The position numbers were made by a program, and so were the translations under genes. Positions 52,620 through 61,111 of a stretch of DNA of 64,000 bases are shown here, one piece after another. Source of the stretch: Rhizobiales bacterium Y(2018) (GTDB lineage Bacteria > Pseudomonadota > Alphaproteobacteria > Rhizobiales > Aestuariivirgaceae); contig SCPD01000001.1 of the NCBI GenBank assembly GCA_005502925.1, positions 930,001-994,000 of the forward strand. The letters run 5' to 3'. The first letter of the stretch is position 1. Each line of letters starts with the position of its first letter. Below the pieces are notes generated by a model. That model searched no databases, was not told where the DNA came from, and saw only the letters and a program-made list of their open reading frames with translations.

Positions 52620-53647
52620 GCCGGGACCGGCGCGTCCTCGCGCAACAGACCTTTCTTCTTCAAGGTAGACCAGAAGTCGGCCGGAATGGATGCATCGAAC
52701 CAAGCGATGTTCTGAGCGAGCTGGTCGCTGGTGCGCGTGCCGGCGCAGAAGGAGGCGACGGCCGGATGGGCGACGACGAATTGCAGCGCCGCCGCCGGCA
52801 GCGGCACGTCGAATTCTTTGCAGACGCCCTCGATCGCGGCGACACGTTTCATCACCGAGTCAGGCGCCGGTGAATAATTGTATTTTGCGCCGGGCCTGGC
52901 ACCGGTCGCCAGGATGCCGGAATTGAAGCCGCCGCCCACCACCACGGCGACGTCGCGCTTCTCGCAAAGCGGGAGGAAGTCGTTCAACGCCTCCTGCTCT
53001 AACAGCGTGTAGCGCCCGGCCAGCAGGAAGCAGTCGAAATTATGCTGCTGCAAGGCGGCGTGGCAGACCTCCCACTCATTGACGCCGACACCGATCGCCT
53101 TGACGGCGCCCTGGCGGCGCAAGCTTTCGAGCGCCTTCCAGCAGCCGTCCATGGCTTGCCTGAACACTTCCGGCTGCTCGGGCCCGCGGGTGAATTTGTC
53201 GATGTCGTGGATGAACAGGATTTCGACATGCTCGAGCGCCAGACGCTGCAGCGAGTCCTCGAAAGCGCGCATCGTGCCGTCATAGGAATAATCGAAGTCG
53301 AGCCGGTTGGCGGCGCCTTCGGTCCAGGGCGTGAAATCGATGTCCGTGCGGCGCGCCGGCTTCAGCACGCGGCCGACCTTGGTCGAGAGAATATAGTCAT
53401 CGCGGTTCTTCCAGCGCAGCGAATGGCCGAGGCGGAGCTCGGCAAGCCCATGGCCGTAAAAGGGCGCGGTATCGAAATAACGCACCCCCGCCTCCCAGGA
53501 CTGATTGATCATCGCGTTGGATGTTGCCTCATCGATCGGGCGGAAGAGATTGCCGATCGGTGCCGTGCCGAAGGAGAAGGCCGTGACGTCGAAACCGGCG
53601 CGGCCGAAGCGCTTTTTGTCGGAAACCTTCACCCTCTTCCTCCCCAT
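52616..53647 (-). CDS. Aldo/keto reductase (aldose/pyridoxal dehydrogenase type)
   Basis: The protein has 343 residues. This larger AKR type includes D-threo-aldose and pyridoxal 4-dehydrogenases. Catalytic residues: Asp and Tyr in VRYFDTAPFYGHGLAE, Lys in ILSTKVGRV and His in ILFIHDIDKF. It has the family block DFDYSYDGTMRAFEDSLQRL and a C-terminal FCAGTRTSDQLAQNI. Probably NAD+-dependent oxidation of a sugar-like aldehyde to a lactone. A TetR site (53655) sits 8 bp before its start. Confidence 0.92.
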   Translation of the reverse strand: MGRKRVKVSDKKRFGRAGFDVTAFSFGTAPIGNLFRPIDEATSNAMINQSWEAGVRYFDTAPFYGHGLAELRLGHSLRWKNRDDYILSTKVGRVLKPARRTDIDFTPWTEGAANRLDFDYSYDGTMRAFEDSLQRLALEHVEILFIHDIDKFTRGPEQPEVFRQAMDGCWKALESLRRQGAVKAIGVGVNEWEVCHAALQQHNFDCFLLAGRYTLLEQEALNDFLPLCEKRDVAVVVGGGFNSGILATGARPGAKYNYSPAPDSVMKRVAAIEGVCKEFDVPLPAAALQFVVAHPAVASFCAGTRTSDQLAQNIAWFDASIPADFWSTLKKKGLLREDAPVPA

Positions 53648-53654
53648 CGTTATG

Positions 53655-53668
53655 TAACCATATAGTTA
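53655..53668. promoter_or_regulatory. TetR operator (site 4)
   Basis: TAACCA-TA-TAGTTA fits TAACYA-NN-TRGTTA. It overlaps the start region of the minus-strand AKR-MaoC operon in the 104-bp divergent gap. Confidence 0.65.
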
Positions 53669-53721
53669 CTCATTACCCTGACCGTGGCGCGTTGACAAGG
53701 CTCCAGCGCCGCTCTATTAAG

Positions 53722-53735
53722 TAACTAGATGGTTA
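53722..53735. promoter_or_regulatory. TetR operator (site 5)
   Basis: TAACTA-GA-TGGTTA fits the same consensus. It is 17 bp before the acyl-CoA dehydrogenase start, so two operators serve this divergent promoter pair. Confidence 0.65.
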
Positions 53736-53751
53736 TTAAGAGAGGACGGCA

Positions 53752-54897
53752 ATGCGGCTGAGCGAGACCCAGATGCAGGTCCGGGACATGGCGCGGCAAT
53801 TCGCCGATGAGGTGATCCGCCCGATGGCCGAGGCGCTCGACCGCGAGGAGCGGTTTCCGGCCGAGCTCTACAAGCAGATGGGTGAACTGGGGCTGTTCGG
53901 CATCGGCGTGCCGGAGGAAATGGGCGGGCCTGGTTTCGACACCCTCACCTATGCGCTGGTGATGGAGGAATTGTCACGCGGCTATGCCTCCGTCGCCGAC
54001 CAATGCGGCCTGGTCGAGCTTCTCTCGACCTTGCTTGTACGCCACGGCACGCAAGGCCAGTGCGGGCGCTGGCTCGCGGGCCTCCTCTCCTCCGACATCA
54101 AGGGCGCCTATTGCATCACCGAGCCCGAAGCCGGCACGGATGTTTCGGGCATCCGCACCAGCGCTACACGTGACGGCACGGGCTGGCTGCTGAATGGCGG
54201 CAAGATCTGGATCCATAATGCGCCGGTCGCCGATGTCGGCTTTGTGCTGGCGCGCACCGACAAGGATGCCGGCCATCGCGGCATGAGCATCTTCATCGTC
54301 GATCTCCAGGCGCCAGGCGTCACGCGCGGGCCCAAGGAGCACAAGATGGGCCAGCGCGCCAGCCAGGTCGGCGCCCTCGCCTTCGAGGACGTGCGCCTGC
54401 CGGCGGATGCGCTACTGGGCGAGGAAGGCCGAGGCTTCCACATGATGATGAGCGTGCTCGACAAGGGCCGCGTCGGTATCGCTTCTCTCGCCGTCGGCAT
54501 CGGCCAGGCGGGACTCGAGGCGGCGCTCGATTACGCGAAGCAGCGCAAGCAGTTCGGCAAGGCGATCGCCGATTTCCAGGGCGTGCAATGGATGCTCGCC
54601 GACATCGCCCGCGACGTCGAGGCGGCGCGTCTTCTCGTCCACAGCGCCGCGGCCAAGATCGACTCCGGCGAGGATGCGACGCGCTACTGCTCGATGGCCA
54701 AGTGGTTCGCTTCCGACATGGCGGTGGCGCGTTCGGCCGATGCGGTGCAGATCTTCGGCGGCAGCGGCTACATCCGCGGCTTCGAGGTGGAGCGGCTCTA
54801 TCGCGACGCAAAGATCACCCAGATCTATGAAGGCACCAACCAGATCCAACGCGCCATTATCGCGCGCGAGCTCCTGAAGAACGGGGCGGCGGCATGA
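53752..54897 (+). CDS. Acyl-CoA dehydrogenase
   Basis: The protein has 381 residues. It has the family signatures AYCITEPEAGTDVSGIRTSA and QIFGGSGYIRGFEVERLYRDAKITQIYEGTNQIQRAIIARELL, where the Glu in YEGT is the catalytic base. It forms a 2,3-double bond in a CoA thioester with FAD and passes electrons to ETF. The next gene, an SDR, overlaps by 4 bp. Length is normal. Confidence 0.94.
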   Translation: MRLSETQMQVRDMARQFADEVIRPMAEALDREERFPAELYKQMGELGLFGIGVPEEMGGPGFDTLTYALVMEELSRGYASVADQCGLVELLSTLLVRHGTQGQCGRWLAGLLSSDIKGAYCITEPEAGTDVSGIRTSATRDGTGWLLNGGKIWIHNAPVADVGFVLARTDKDAGHRGMSIFIVDLQAPGVTRGPKEHKMGQRASQVGALAFEDVRLPADALLGEEGRGFHMMMSVLDKGRVGIASLAVGIGQAGLEAALDYAKQRKQFGKAIADFQGVQWMLADIARDVEAARLLVHSAAAKIDSGEDATRYCSMAKWFASDMAVARSADAVQIFGGSGYIRGFEVERLYRDAKITQIYEGTNQIQRAIIARELLKNGAAA

Positions 54898-55673
54898 CCA
54901 CGGCGCGCCCGGCGGCGCTGATCACCGGATCGAGCCGCGGCATCGGCCTCGCCATCGCCGAGGCACTGGCGCAAGCGGGTTTCGACATCGCGCTCAACGG
55001 ACCGGCCGCCGATGCGGAATTGACGGCGGCGGGCGAAAGTGTGGCGCGGCATGGCGGCAAGGTCGTCACAGTCGTCGCCGATATCGGCGACATCACCGGT
55101 CATGAGCGGTTGCTCGACGACGCGGAAGCGGCGATCGGCCCCCTTTCCACCCTCGTCAACAACGCCGGCGTGTCGGTCCTGGCGCGCGGCGACCTGCTCG
55201 AGGTGAGCGAAGAGAGTTATGACCGCTGCATGGCGGTCAATGCCAAGGCGATGTTCTTCCTGAGCCAGGCCTTCGCGCGCCGGCTGGTGAAACGCGACCG
55301 CAATGACGGGCGCTTCTACAGCCTGATCAATGTGTCGTCCTCCAACGCAGTGGCGGTGGCGGTGCAGCGCGGCGAATATTGCGCGTCCAAGGCGGCGGCG
55401 GCGATGATCTCCAAGGTCTTCGCGGTGCGGCTTGGGAATGAAGGCATCGCCGTCTATGATATCCAGCCCGGCATCATCGAGACGGCGATGACGCGTGTCG
55501 CCAAGGAGACCTATCAACGCCGCATCGCGGCGGAAGGCCTGACGCTTCTGCCGCGCATGGGTGTGCCGCAGGATGTCGGCCGCATCGCCGCGACCTTGGC
55601 GAAGGGCGACCTGCCCTATACGACAGGGCAAGTGATTTCGGCCGATGCCGGCATGCTGGTGCAGAGGTTTTGA
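54894..55673 (+). CDS. Short-chain dehydrogenase/reductase
   Basis: The protein has 259 residues of classical SDR type. The cofactor motif is ITGSSRGIGLAIAEAL, NNAG occurs at LVNNAGVSV, and the catalytic Ser/Tyr/Lys are in NVSSSNAVAVAVQRGEYCASK. The C-terminus ITGQVISAD-like (TTGQVISADAGMLVQRF) is close to 3-ketoacyl-ACP reductases. It probably oxidises a hydroxyacyl-CoA or sugar-like alcohol. ATGA overlap with the acyl-CoA dehydrogenase indicates coupled expression. Confidence 0.93.
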   Translation: MTTARPAALITGSSRGIGLAIAEALAQAGFDIALNGPAADAELTAAGESVARHGGKVVTVVADIGDITGHERLLDDAEAAIGPLSTLVNNAGVSVLARGDLLEVSEESYDRCMAVNAKAMFFLSQAFARRLVKRDRNDGRFYSLINVSSSNAVAVAVQRGEYCASKAAAAMISKVFAVRLGNEGIAVYDIQPGIIETAMTRVAKETYQRRIAAEGLTLLPRMGVPQDVGRIAATLAKGDLPYTTGQVISADAGMLVQRF

Positions 55674-55706
55674 GCAATGAACAATATTAATCTCATCCCT
55701 ACAGCT

Positions 55707-55838
55707 CCCCTTCTCCCGCTTGCGGGAGAAGGGGGCCGAAGGCCGGATGAGGGTGTCCTTCGTGCAGCATGTACTGAACCAACACCCTCACCCGCCCTGT
55801 CGGGCACCCTCTCCCGCAAGCGGGAGAGGGGGAAAATT
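55707..55838. repeat. Inverted pair of family-B palindromic repeats
   Basis: Copies at 55707-55757 and 55781-55838 are in opposite orientation around a 23-bp spacer, between the SDR and DUF993 genes in the same transcription unit. The long inverted repeat could form a large RNA stem that attenuates or protects the message. Confidence 0.85.
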
Positions 55839-55864
55839 GGGTGAGGGTATTCAGGGATCATGAC

Positions 55865-57013
55865 ATGAAAATCGATCTCCCCGACGACAGAGGCAGACTC
55901 TCCGCCTATTCACTCATCGGTAAGCCGGTCGAGACGGCAAAATTCGACCGCAGCTTCAACCGCGTCGTCTTCTCGGCGGCGCATGTGGTCGCCGATCCCT
56001 TCACCGCGTCCGATCCGACGGGGCGCGCGATGATCGACTGGGACAAGACGATGGCGTTCCGCCGGCATCTGGCGGAGCTCGGCCTCGGCATCGCCGAAGC
56101 GATGGACACGGCGCAGCGCGGCATGGGGCTCGACTGGCAAGGGGCGCTGGAGCTTATCCGCCGCACCAAGAAGGAAGTGCCGGATGCGCTGGTGTTCAAC
56201 GGCGCCGGCACCGACCATCTCGATCCACGCGATGCGCGATCGCTCGACGACATAAGACGCGCCTATTTCGAGCAGATCGACGCCATCCAGAAGGCCGGCG
56301 GGCGCATCATCCTTATGGCGTCGCGGGCGCTCGCCAAGGTGGCACGGTCACCAGAGGATTATCTCAGCATCTATCGCGACGCGCTGGCACGATGCGATCA
56401 GCCGGTCATCCTGCACTGGCTGGGCGACATGTTCGATCCCGCTCTTGCCGGCTATTGGGGCGGCGATGATTTCGACAAGACGCTCGAAACCTGTCTCGCC
56501 GTCATCAAAGAGAGCAAGTCGAAAGTCGATGGCATCAAGATCTCGCTTCTCGACAAGGACAAGGAGATCGTCATGCGCCGGCACCTGCCGCAGGGCGTCA
56601 AGATGTATACGGGCGATGACTTCAACTATCCGGAGCTGATCGCCGGCGACGCGCAGGGTTTCTCGCATGCTTTGCTCGGCATCTTCGATCCTTTGGCGCC
56701 CGCCGCCGCCTTCGCCATGTCGAGGCTCGCCGCCGGTGACAGAAAGGGATTCCATGCGGTGCTCGATCCGACGGTGCCCTTGGCGCGCCTGATCTTCCGG
56801 GCGCCGACGCAGCACTACAAGACAGGCGTCGTCTTCCTTGCCTGGCTCAACGGCTTCCAGGATCATTTCATCATGCTGAGCGGCGCCCAGGCCATGCGGC
56901 CCCTACCCTATTTCACGGAAGTGTTCCGGCTGGCGGATGGATGTGGTCTGCTGCGCGATCCGGAACTCGCGGTGCGGCGGATGAAATCGCTGCTGGCGGT
57001 TTATGGAGCCTGA
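55865..57013 (+). CDS. DUF993-family protein, dihydrodipicolinate synthase-like
   Basis: The protein has 382 residues. It is a TIM-barrel-like sequence with ISLLDKDKEIVMRRHLPQGVKMYTGDDFNYPELIAGD, the DUF993 pattern. In DapA-type aldolases a Lys near such a strand forms the Schiff base; here K in GIKISLLD is the likely equivalent, but that is a guess. It may perform aldol cleavage in the pathway. ATG 55865 has AGGGA 8 nt upstream. It is followed by a repeat pair and a TIM-barrel isomerase. Confidence 0.88.
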   Translation: MKIDLPDDRGRLSAYSLIGKPVETAKFDRSFNRVVFSAAHVVADPFTASDPTGRAMIDWDKTMAFRRHLAELGLGIAEAMDTAQRGMGLDWQGALELIRRTKKEVPDALVFNGAGTDHLDPRDARSLDDIRRAYFEQIDAIQKAGGRIILMASRALAKVARSPEDYLSIYRDALARCDQPVILHWLGDMFDPALAGYWGGDDFDKTLETCLAVIKESKSKVDGIKISLLDKDKEIVMRRHLPQGVKMYTGDDFNYPELIAGDAQGFSHALLGIFDPLAPAAAFAMSRLAAGDRKGFHAVLDPTVPLARLIFRAPTQHYKTGVVFLAWLNGFQDHFIMLSGAQAMRPLPYFTEVFRLADGCGLLRDPELAVRRMKSLLAVYGA

Positions 57014-57039
57014 CCTTCTCTCTAAAGGTCACGGACTTA

Positions 57040-57244
57040 CCTCGCCCCGCGCGAGCGGGGAGAGGGAGGGGCCCATTGCGAAGCAATGGGAGGGTGAGGG
57101 GCACCCGGTCTCTTGGCGCGACAATGATGGATAGATCTTATTGGGAATGCTGCGTTGGTCAGAAAGAATGGTAACAGGGATGCCCCTCACCCTCCCAACG
57201 CTGACGCGTTGGGCCCCTCCCTCTCCCCTCTTCGAGGGGCGAGG
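57040..57244. repeat. Inverted pair of family-D palindromic repeats
   Basis: Copies at 57040-57105 and 57182-57244 in opposite orientation contain CCCCTCACCCTCCCA, an internal hairpin (ATTGCGAAGCAAT in one, AACGCTGACGCGTT in the other) and GGGCCCCTCCCTCTCCCC. They fill the gap between the DUF993 and isomerase genes. Confidence 0.85.
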
Positions 57245-57284
57245 TGAAGACACGTCTTTGTGAGATTGGGTGATGGAGAAAGGA

Positions 57285-58142
57285 ATGCGCGATTTCAGCC
57301 ACGATTTTTCCGCACTGGCGCTCAATACGGCAACGCTCGGTCACAATATCGACGGGCATGGCGCCGGCTGGACGCCGGAGCGGATCATCGATGCCTGCGC
57401 CGAGCTGGGTCTTGGCGGCGTCGTATTCTGGCGGAGGGAGATCGGCAAACGCGCGGTCGCGATCGGCGAGCACGCGCGGAAAACCGGACTGAAAATCGCC
57501 GGGCTCTGCCGAACGCCTTTTCTCACCGGCCCGATGGCGCCGAGGCCCCAGCAGGCGCTGCGCGATGATTTCGAAGCCTCGATCGACATGGCGGCGGGAT
57601 TGGGCGCCGAGGTGCTGACCATCGTGGTCGGCGGCGTCGAGCCAGGCACCAAGGGCCTCAGCCACAGCCTCGACCGCGTGGCGGAGATCGTCGCGCGGAT
57701 GGCACCCCTCGCTGAGGCGCGCAAGGTCAAGCTGGCGCTCGAACCTCTGCATCCGGTCTATGGCGGCGACCGCTCCTGCCTCGTCACGCTGAAAGACGCC
57801 AATGACCTGTGCGACCGGATCGCTCACCCCGCCGTCGGCATCGCCGTCGATGTCTATCACGTCTGGTGGGATCGAAACCTGGCGCCGGAGCTGAAGCGCG
57901 CGGGCAATCGCATTCTCGGCTATCATCTCTGCGACTGGCTCGCGGAGACGCGCGATGTGCTGCTCGACCGCGGCATGATGGGCGACGGCGTCGCCGATCT
58001 GAAAGCCATTCGCCACGCGATCGAAGATGCCGGCTATAGCGGCCTGTGCGAAGTGGAAATCTTCTCGGCGCAGAATTGGTGGAAGCGCCCGCCGCAGGAG
58101 GTTCTGAAAACCTGCATCGAGCGCTTCCGGTCGGTGTGCTGA
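57285..58142 (+). CDS. Sugar-phosphate isomerase/epimerase-type TIM barrel (xylose-isomerase-like)
   Basis: The protein has 285 residues. The AP-endonuclease-2/xylose isomerase-like barrel has metal-binding residues in LALEPLHPVYGGDRS (Glu, His), VGIAVDVYHVWWDRN (Asp, His), GYHLCDW (His) and CEVEIFS (Glu). It likely isomerises or epimerises a sugar or keto-sugar, or opens a ring, using a divalent metal. ATG 57285 follows GGAGAAAGGA; ATG 57273 is an alternative. It is the last gene of the island's acyl-CoA-dehydrogenase operon. Confidence 0.9.
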   Translation: MRDFSHDFSALALNTATLGHNIDGHGAGWTPERIIDACAELGLGGVVFWRREIGKRAVAIGEHARKTGLKIAGLCRTPFLTGPMAPRPQQALRDDFEASIDMAAGLGAEVLTIVVGGVEPGTKGLSHSLDRVAEIVARMAPLAEARKVKLALEPLHPVYGGDRSCLVTLKDANDLCDRIAHPAVGIAVDVYHVWWDRNLAPELKRAGNRILGYHLCDWLAETRDVLLDRGMMGDGVADLKAIRHAIEDAGYSGLCEVEIFSAQNWWKRPPQEVLKTCIERFRSVC

Positions 58143-58152
58143 TCCGGCGCTT

Positions 58153-59592
58153 CTACTGCGCGGCGATCGGCGAGAGCGCCTGCGTCCGCGTTACCGCCGG
58201 CGGATTCCAGCGCCCCGTCAGCGCTTCGCTCTTCGGAGCGTAGAGGCGCATGGTCAGGTTGAAGGGGCCTGCGGGCGCCGGAAGCCAGTTGGCCTCCTTG
58301 TCCTTACCGGGACTTTCGGCCTGGAAATAGAGCGTGAGCGATCCGTCGGCATCGTAGACGAAAGGCATCCAGCTGCTGACGGCAAAGCGATCAAGCCCGT
58401 TGGCCACTTGGAATCCGTCCAGATCATAGAGCGTGATCGACCAGAAAGCATGGGCCGGCGGCGTCGCGCCCTTCTCGAAGGTGATCGTGTAACGGTTGAC
58501 GCCATCGAGCGGATGGCCGGCCTCATCGCCGAGGCTGAGCGGGTAGATCGCGTCTTCCGGAAGGTTTGCGCCCAATCCGACCTGCGCCACGATGGCGCGC
58601 TTGAGATAATAATTGCCGTAGACGCCCATCGTATCGGTATTCATCGACCAGTGGTTCGCCACGCGCGCCAGCGTCGGCACCTTCCACGCCATCAGCTTCT
58701 GCGCCCCGGCGGGCGCCGCTTCGATGGCCTTGGCGATATCGGGATCGAGCTTCGAGAAATCGAAGCTCTTGCCGGCTTCGAAGCCGATCCGCTTCATACG
58801 CGCGAGGATCGGCTGGTCGGTGGCGTGCGGCGGATGCAGCTTGAGGAGTTCGGCCGCATAGGTGAAATACCTGTCCGCCGGCATGGTGTCGGCCTGGGTC
58901 TTCGGCGGCGTCTTCACATCCACAGTCGGATCGATCTTGGCTTCGATCGGCCCTGCCGGTTTGCCCCACTCCGAGAGCGGCGTGACTTTGTAACCTGCCT
59001 GGATCTTGTTGACCGCCTCATAGTCCGGCGGTCCGTCGGTCTTGGTGCGGCCGATGATCCACACATAGGGCGTCGGGGCATCGATGCGTGTGAAGTCCGC
59101 CGGCGTCTCGCCACTCCAGCCCGGTGGAACGAGCAGATAGTTACCGGCTAACGTTCCGGTCGTGCGCCAGCCCGGGGCCGCGAACACATCGCTCCACATG
59201 TCGAGCATCGGCAGAAGATAATACCGCCCACCGGTGTCCGGCGCCGAAATGACCATGGGCTCCTTCGTCAGGTCGATCCAGGCGCTGGAATAGAGCGTAT
59301 CGAAATTGGGACGCACCACCGCTTTCATGTCGGCGGGCGGAAAACTCTTAACATTGACGAAGCTGTTCATCGGCCCGCCGATGCCGGCCCCGGGCGATGT
59401 ATTGATGAGCTGCTTGCGCGTGAGGTCCATCGTCACCAGAGGATAGAGATAGACATAAGCGTCGACCGCAATCGCCTGCGCCTCCTCGGCACTCGGCTTG
59501 GTGTAAGACGTTTCAGCGAATGCCATCGTCGCCAGCGCGAAAGCGAACGAAATGGCGGCGACAATGACTTGCAGCCGGTGCCAGACTCTCAT
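58153..59592 (-). CDS. DUF1254/DUF1214 exported protein
   Basis: The protein has 479 residues with a signal peptide (VIVAAISFAFALATMAFAE). The DUF1254 domain starts AEEAQAIAVDAYVYLYPLVTMDLTR and contains VVRPNFDTLYSSAWIDLTKEPMVI and GRYYLLPMLDMW. The DUF1214 domain follows with AFWSITLYDLDGFQV and NWLPAPAGPFNLTMRLYAPK at the end. Location is periplasmic. The biochemical role of these paired domains is not established. ATG 59592 has GGGAGC upstream. The 181-bp gap that follows holds nothing notable. Confidence 0.92.
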   Translation of the reverse strand: MRVWHRLQVIVAAISFAFALATMAFAETSYTKPSAEEAQAIAVDAYVYLYPLVTMDLTRKQLINTSPGAGIGGPMNSFVNVKSFPPADMKAVVRPNFDTLYSSAWIDLTKEPMVISAPDTGGRYYLLPMLDMWSDVFAAPGWRTTGTLAGNYLLVPPGWSGETPADFTRIDAPTPYVWIIGRTKTDGPPDYEAVNKIQAGYKVTPLSEWGKPAGPIEAKIDPTVDVKTPPKTQADTMPADRYFTYAAELLKLHPPHATDQPILARMKRIGFEAGKSFDFSKLDPDIAKAIEAAPAGAQKLMAWKVPTLARVANHWSMNTDTMGVYGNYYLKRAIVAQVGLGANLPEDAIYPLSLGDEAGHPLDGVNRYTITFEKGATPPAHAFWSITLYDLDGFQVANGLDRFAVSSWMPFVYDADGSLTLYFQAESPGKDKEANWLPAPAGPFNLTMRLYAPKSEALTGRWNPPAVTRTQALSPIAAQ

Positions 59593-59773
59593 TGGTTGCT
59601 CCCTATGTTACGGGCGGCGCAATCAAGCGGTCCCGTGGGCATGAGCCCACCAAATCCTGGCTCATAGATGCAACTTCCGACAGTTGGCCCAAGGTCCAAT
59701 GACGGTCGTGAGAGGAGGTCCGACGCAATACGGCACCGACCCCGCACCGGATCGGCGCCGCACAGTTAACAGC

Positions 59774-60979
59774 TCAGGCAGCCTGCTCTTTCAACCGACC
59801 GGCCCTGTCCATGGTGTCGGTGCTTGATCCATCGAGGAGCGTTTCGGCGCTACCGTCGATCGGGGGATAGATGAGTTGCGTATTGATGAACCGTTTCATC
59901 GCCTTGGCCTCAGCACCGGTCTTGTCGATGCGGCGGTCCCAGCCTTGGGTCACGACCGCGCCAGAGCGGCCGAGATCGAGGCAGGTGAGATAGCGCAGCT
60001 GCTTGTAAGGCAGGCATGCCTCGCCGAGGAGATCGCGCGCCGCGTTCTCACCTGCGACGCGGCCCAACTGGCCGGCATGCTGGCAGGACTGTAGGGCGCG
60101 ATGGCCGTCGCCCGTATCGGCCGCAGCCGCATCGCCCGCGACGAAGATTTCCGGGGCTTCGGGGGCGCGCAGCGACGCAGCGACGAGGATGCGGCCGAGG
60201 TGATCACGCTCGCCGGGGAGCTGCGCCGCGAAGGGCGCGGCGGCCATGCCGGTGGCCAGCGCCACGGCGTCGACGGCGAGCGAGCTGCCGTCGGCGAAGG
60301 AGACACGGTTGGCGGACAGCTCGGATATCTGAGCGCCCAGGCGCAATTCGACACGCGCCTCTCCGAGCGCCTCCTCGATCACCGGGCGCGGGCCCGGGCC
60401 GAGCTCGGGTCCCACGACATCGGCCCGGTCGATGAGCACGATGCGGGCCCGCTCGGCGGCTTCAGTGCCGCCATGAAAGAGAAGCCGGTCGCGCAATTCG
60501 AGCACCAGCTCGATGCCGGTGAAGCCCGCGCCGACAACGGCGATGGTGGGCACTGTCCCCTTGAGCGCGATCTCGGCCAGGCGGGTGTCGAAGGCGATCG
60601 CCTCGGCCTGGGTATCGACCGAATAGGACGTCTCGGCGCCCGGCACCGGGGGCCGACGCATGCGGCTGCCGGTCGCGACGATCAGGCGGTCATAGGAAAG
60701 CTGCGCGCCATGGGCGAGCCTGACGGTCTTCGCCTCCGGATCGAGGCCGGCTGCCTCGCCCCGCGCGAAATCGACGGCGACCTTGGCGAGCAGCGGCAGC
60801 AGGTCGACACCGAGCGTCTCCGGCCTGGCTTCATAAAGCCGCGGCCTGATCTGCAGGACAGGCTCGGGCGACAGCAGCGTCACGTCCACCCGGTCGCCGG
60901 CGAAGCGCTTCGCCGCCAGCGCCGCCCAGAAGCCGGCAAAGCCGCTGCCGATGACCAGGATTTTTCCGTTCGATGTCAT
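59774..60979 (-). CDS. NAD(P)/FAD-dependent oxidoreductase, NDH-2 type
   Basis: The protein has 401 residues. The FAD site is ILVIGSGFAGFWAALAAKR, a second Rossmann fold is IAVVGAGFTGIELVLELRDRL, and a conserved EIFVAGDAAAADTGDG binds FAD. The layout is that of type II NADH:quinone dehydrogenases, which oxidise NADH without pumping protons. The C-terminal region is short on membrane-anchor hydrophobicity. ATG 60979 has GGAG upstream. It stands alone; the substrate and quinone use are inferred from the family. Confidence 0.88.
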   Translation of the reverse strand: MTSNGKILVIGSGFAGFWAALAAKRFAGDRVDVTLLSPEPVLQIRPRLYEARPETLGVDLLPLLAKVAVDFARGEAAGLDPEAKTVRLAHGAQLSYDRLIVATGSRMRRPPVPGAETSYSVDTQAEAIAFDTRLAEIALKGTVPTIAVVGAGFTGIELVLELRDRLLFHGGTEAAERARIVLIDRADVVGPELGPGPRPVIEEALGEARVELRLGAQISELSANRVSFADGSSLAVDAVALATGMAAAPFAAQLPGERDHLGRILVAASLRAPEAPEIFVAGDAAAADTGDGHRALQSCQHAGQLGRVAGENAARDLLGEACLPYKQLRYLTCLDLGRSGAVVTQGWDRRIDKTGAEAKAMKRFINTQLIYPPIDGSAETLLDGSSTDTMDRAGRLKEQAA

Positions 60980-61111
60980 TGTCGTCTCCGTTCTGAAGGG
61001 ATTTCGAAGACAAGACGAGATCGGCTTATGGGCTGTGACATGGTCTGAGACTTATATTTCCACAATCTCAAGTTGGCGCTATGCCCAAGGCGTTCGCCAG
61101 AGGAGATCTTG

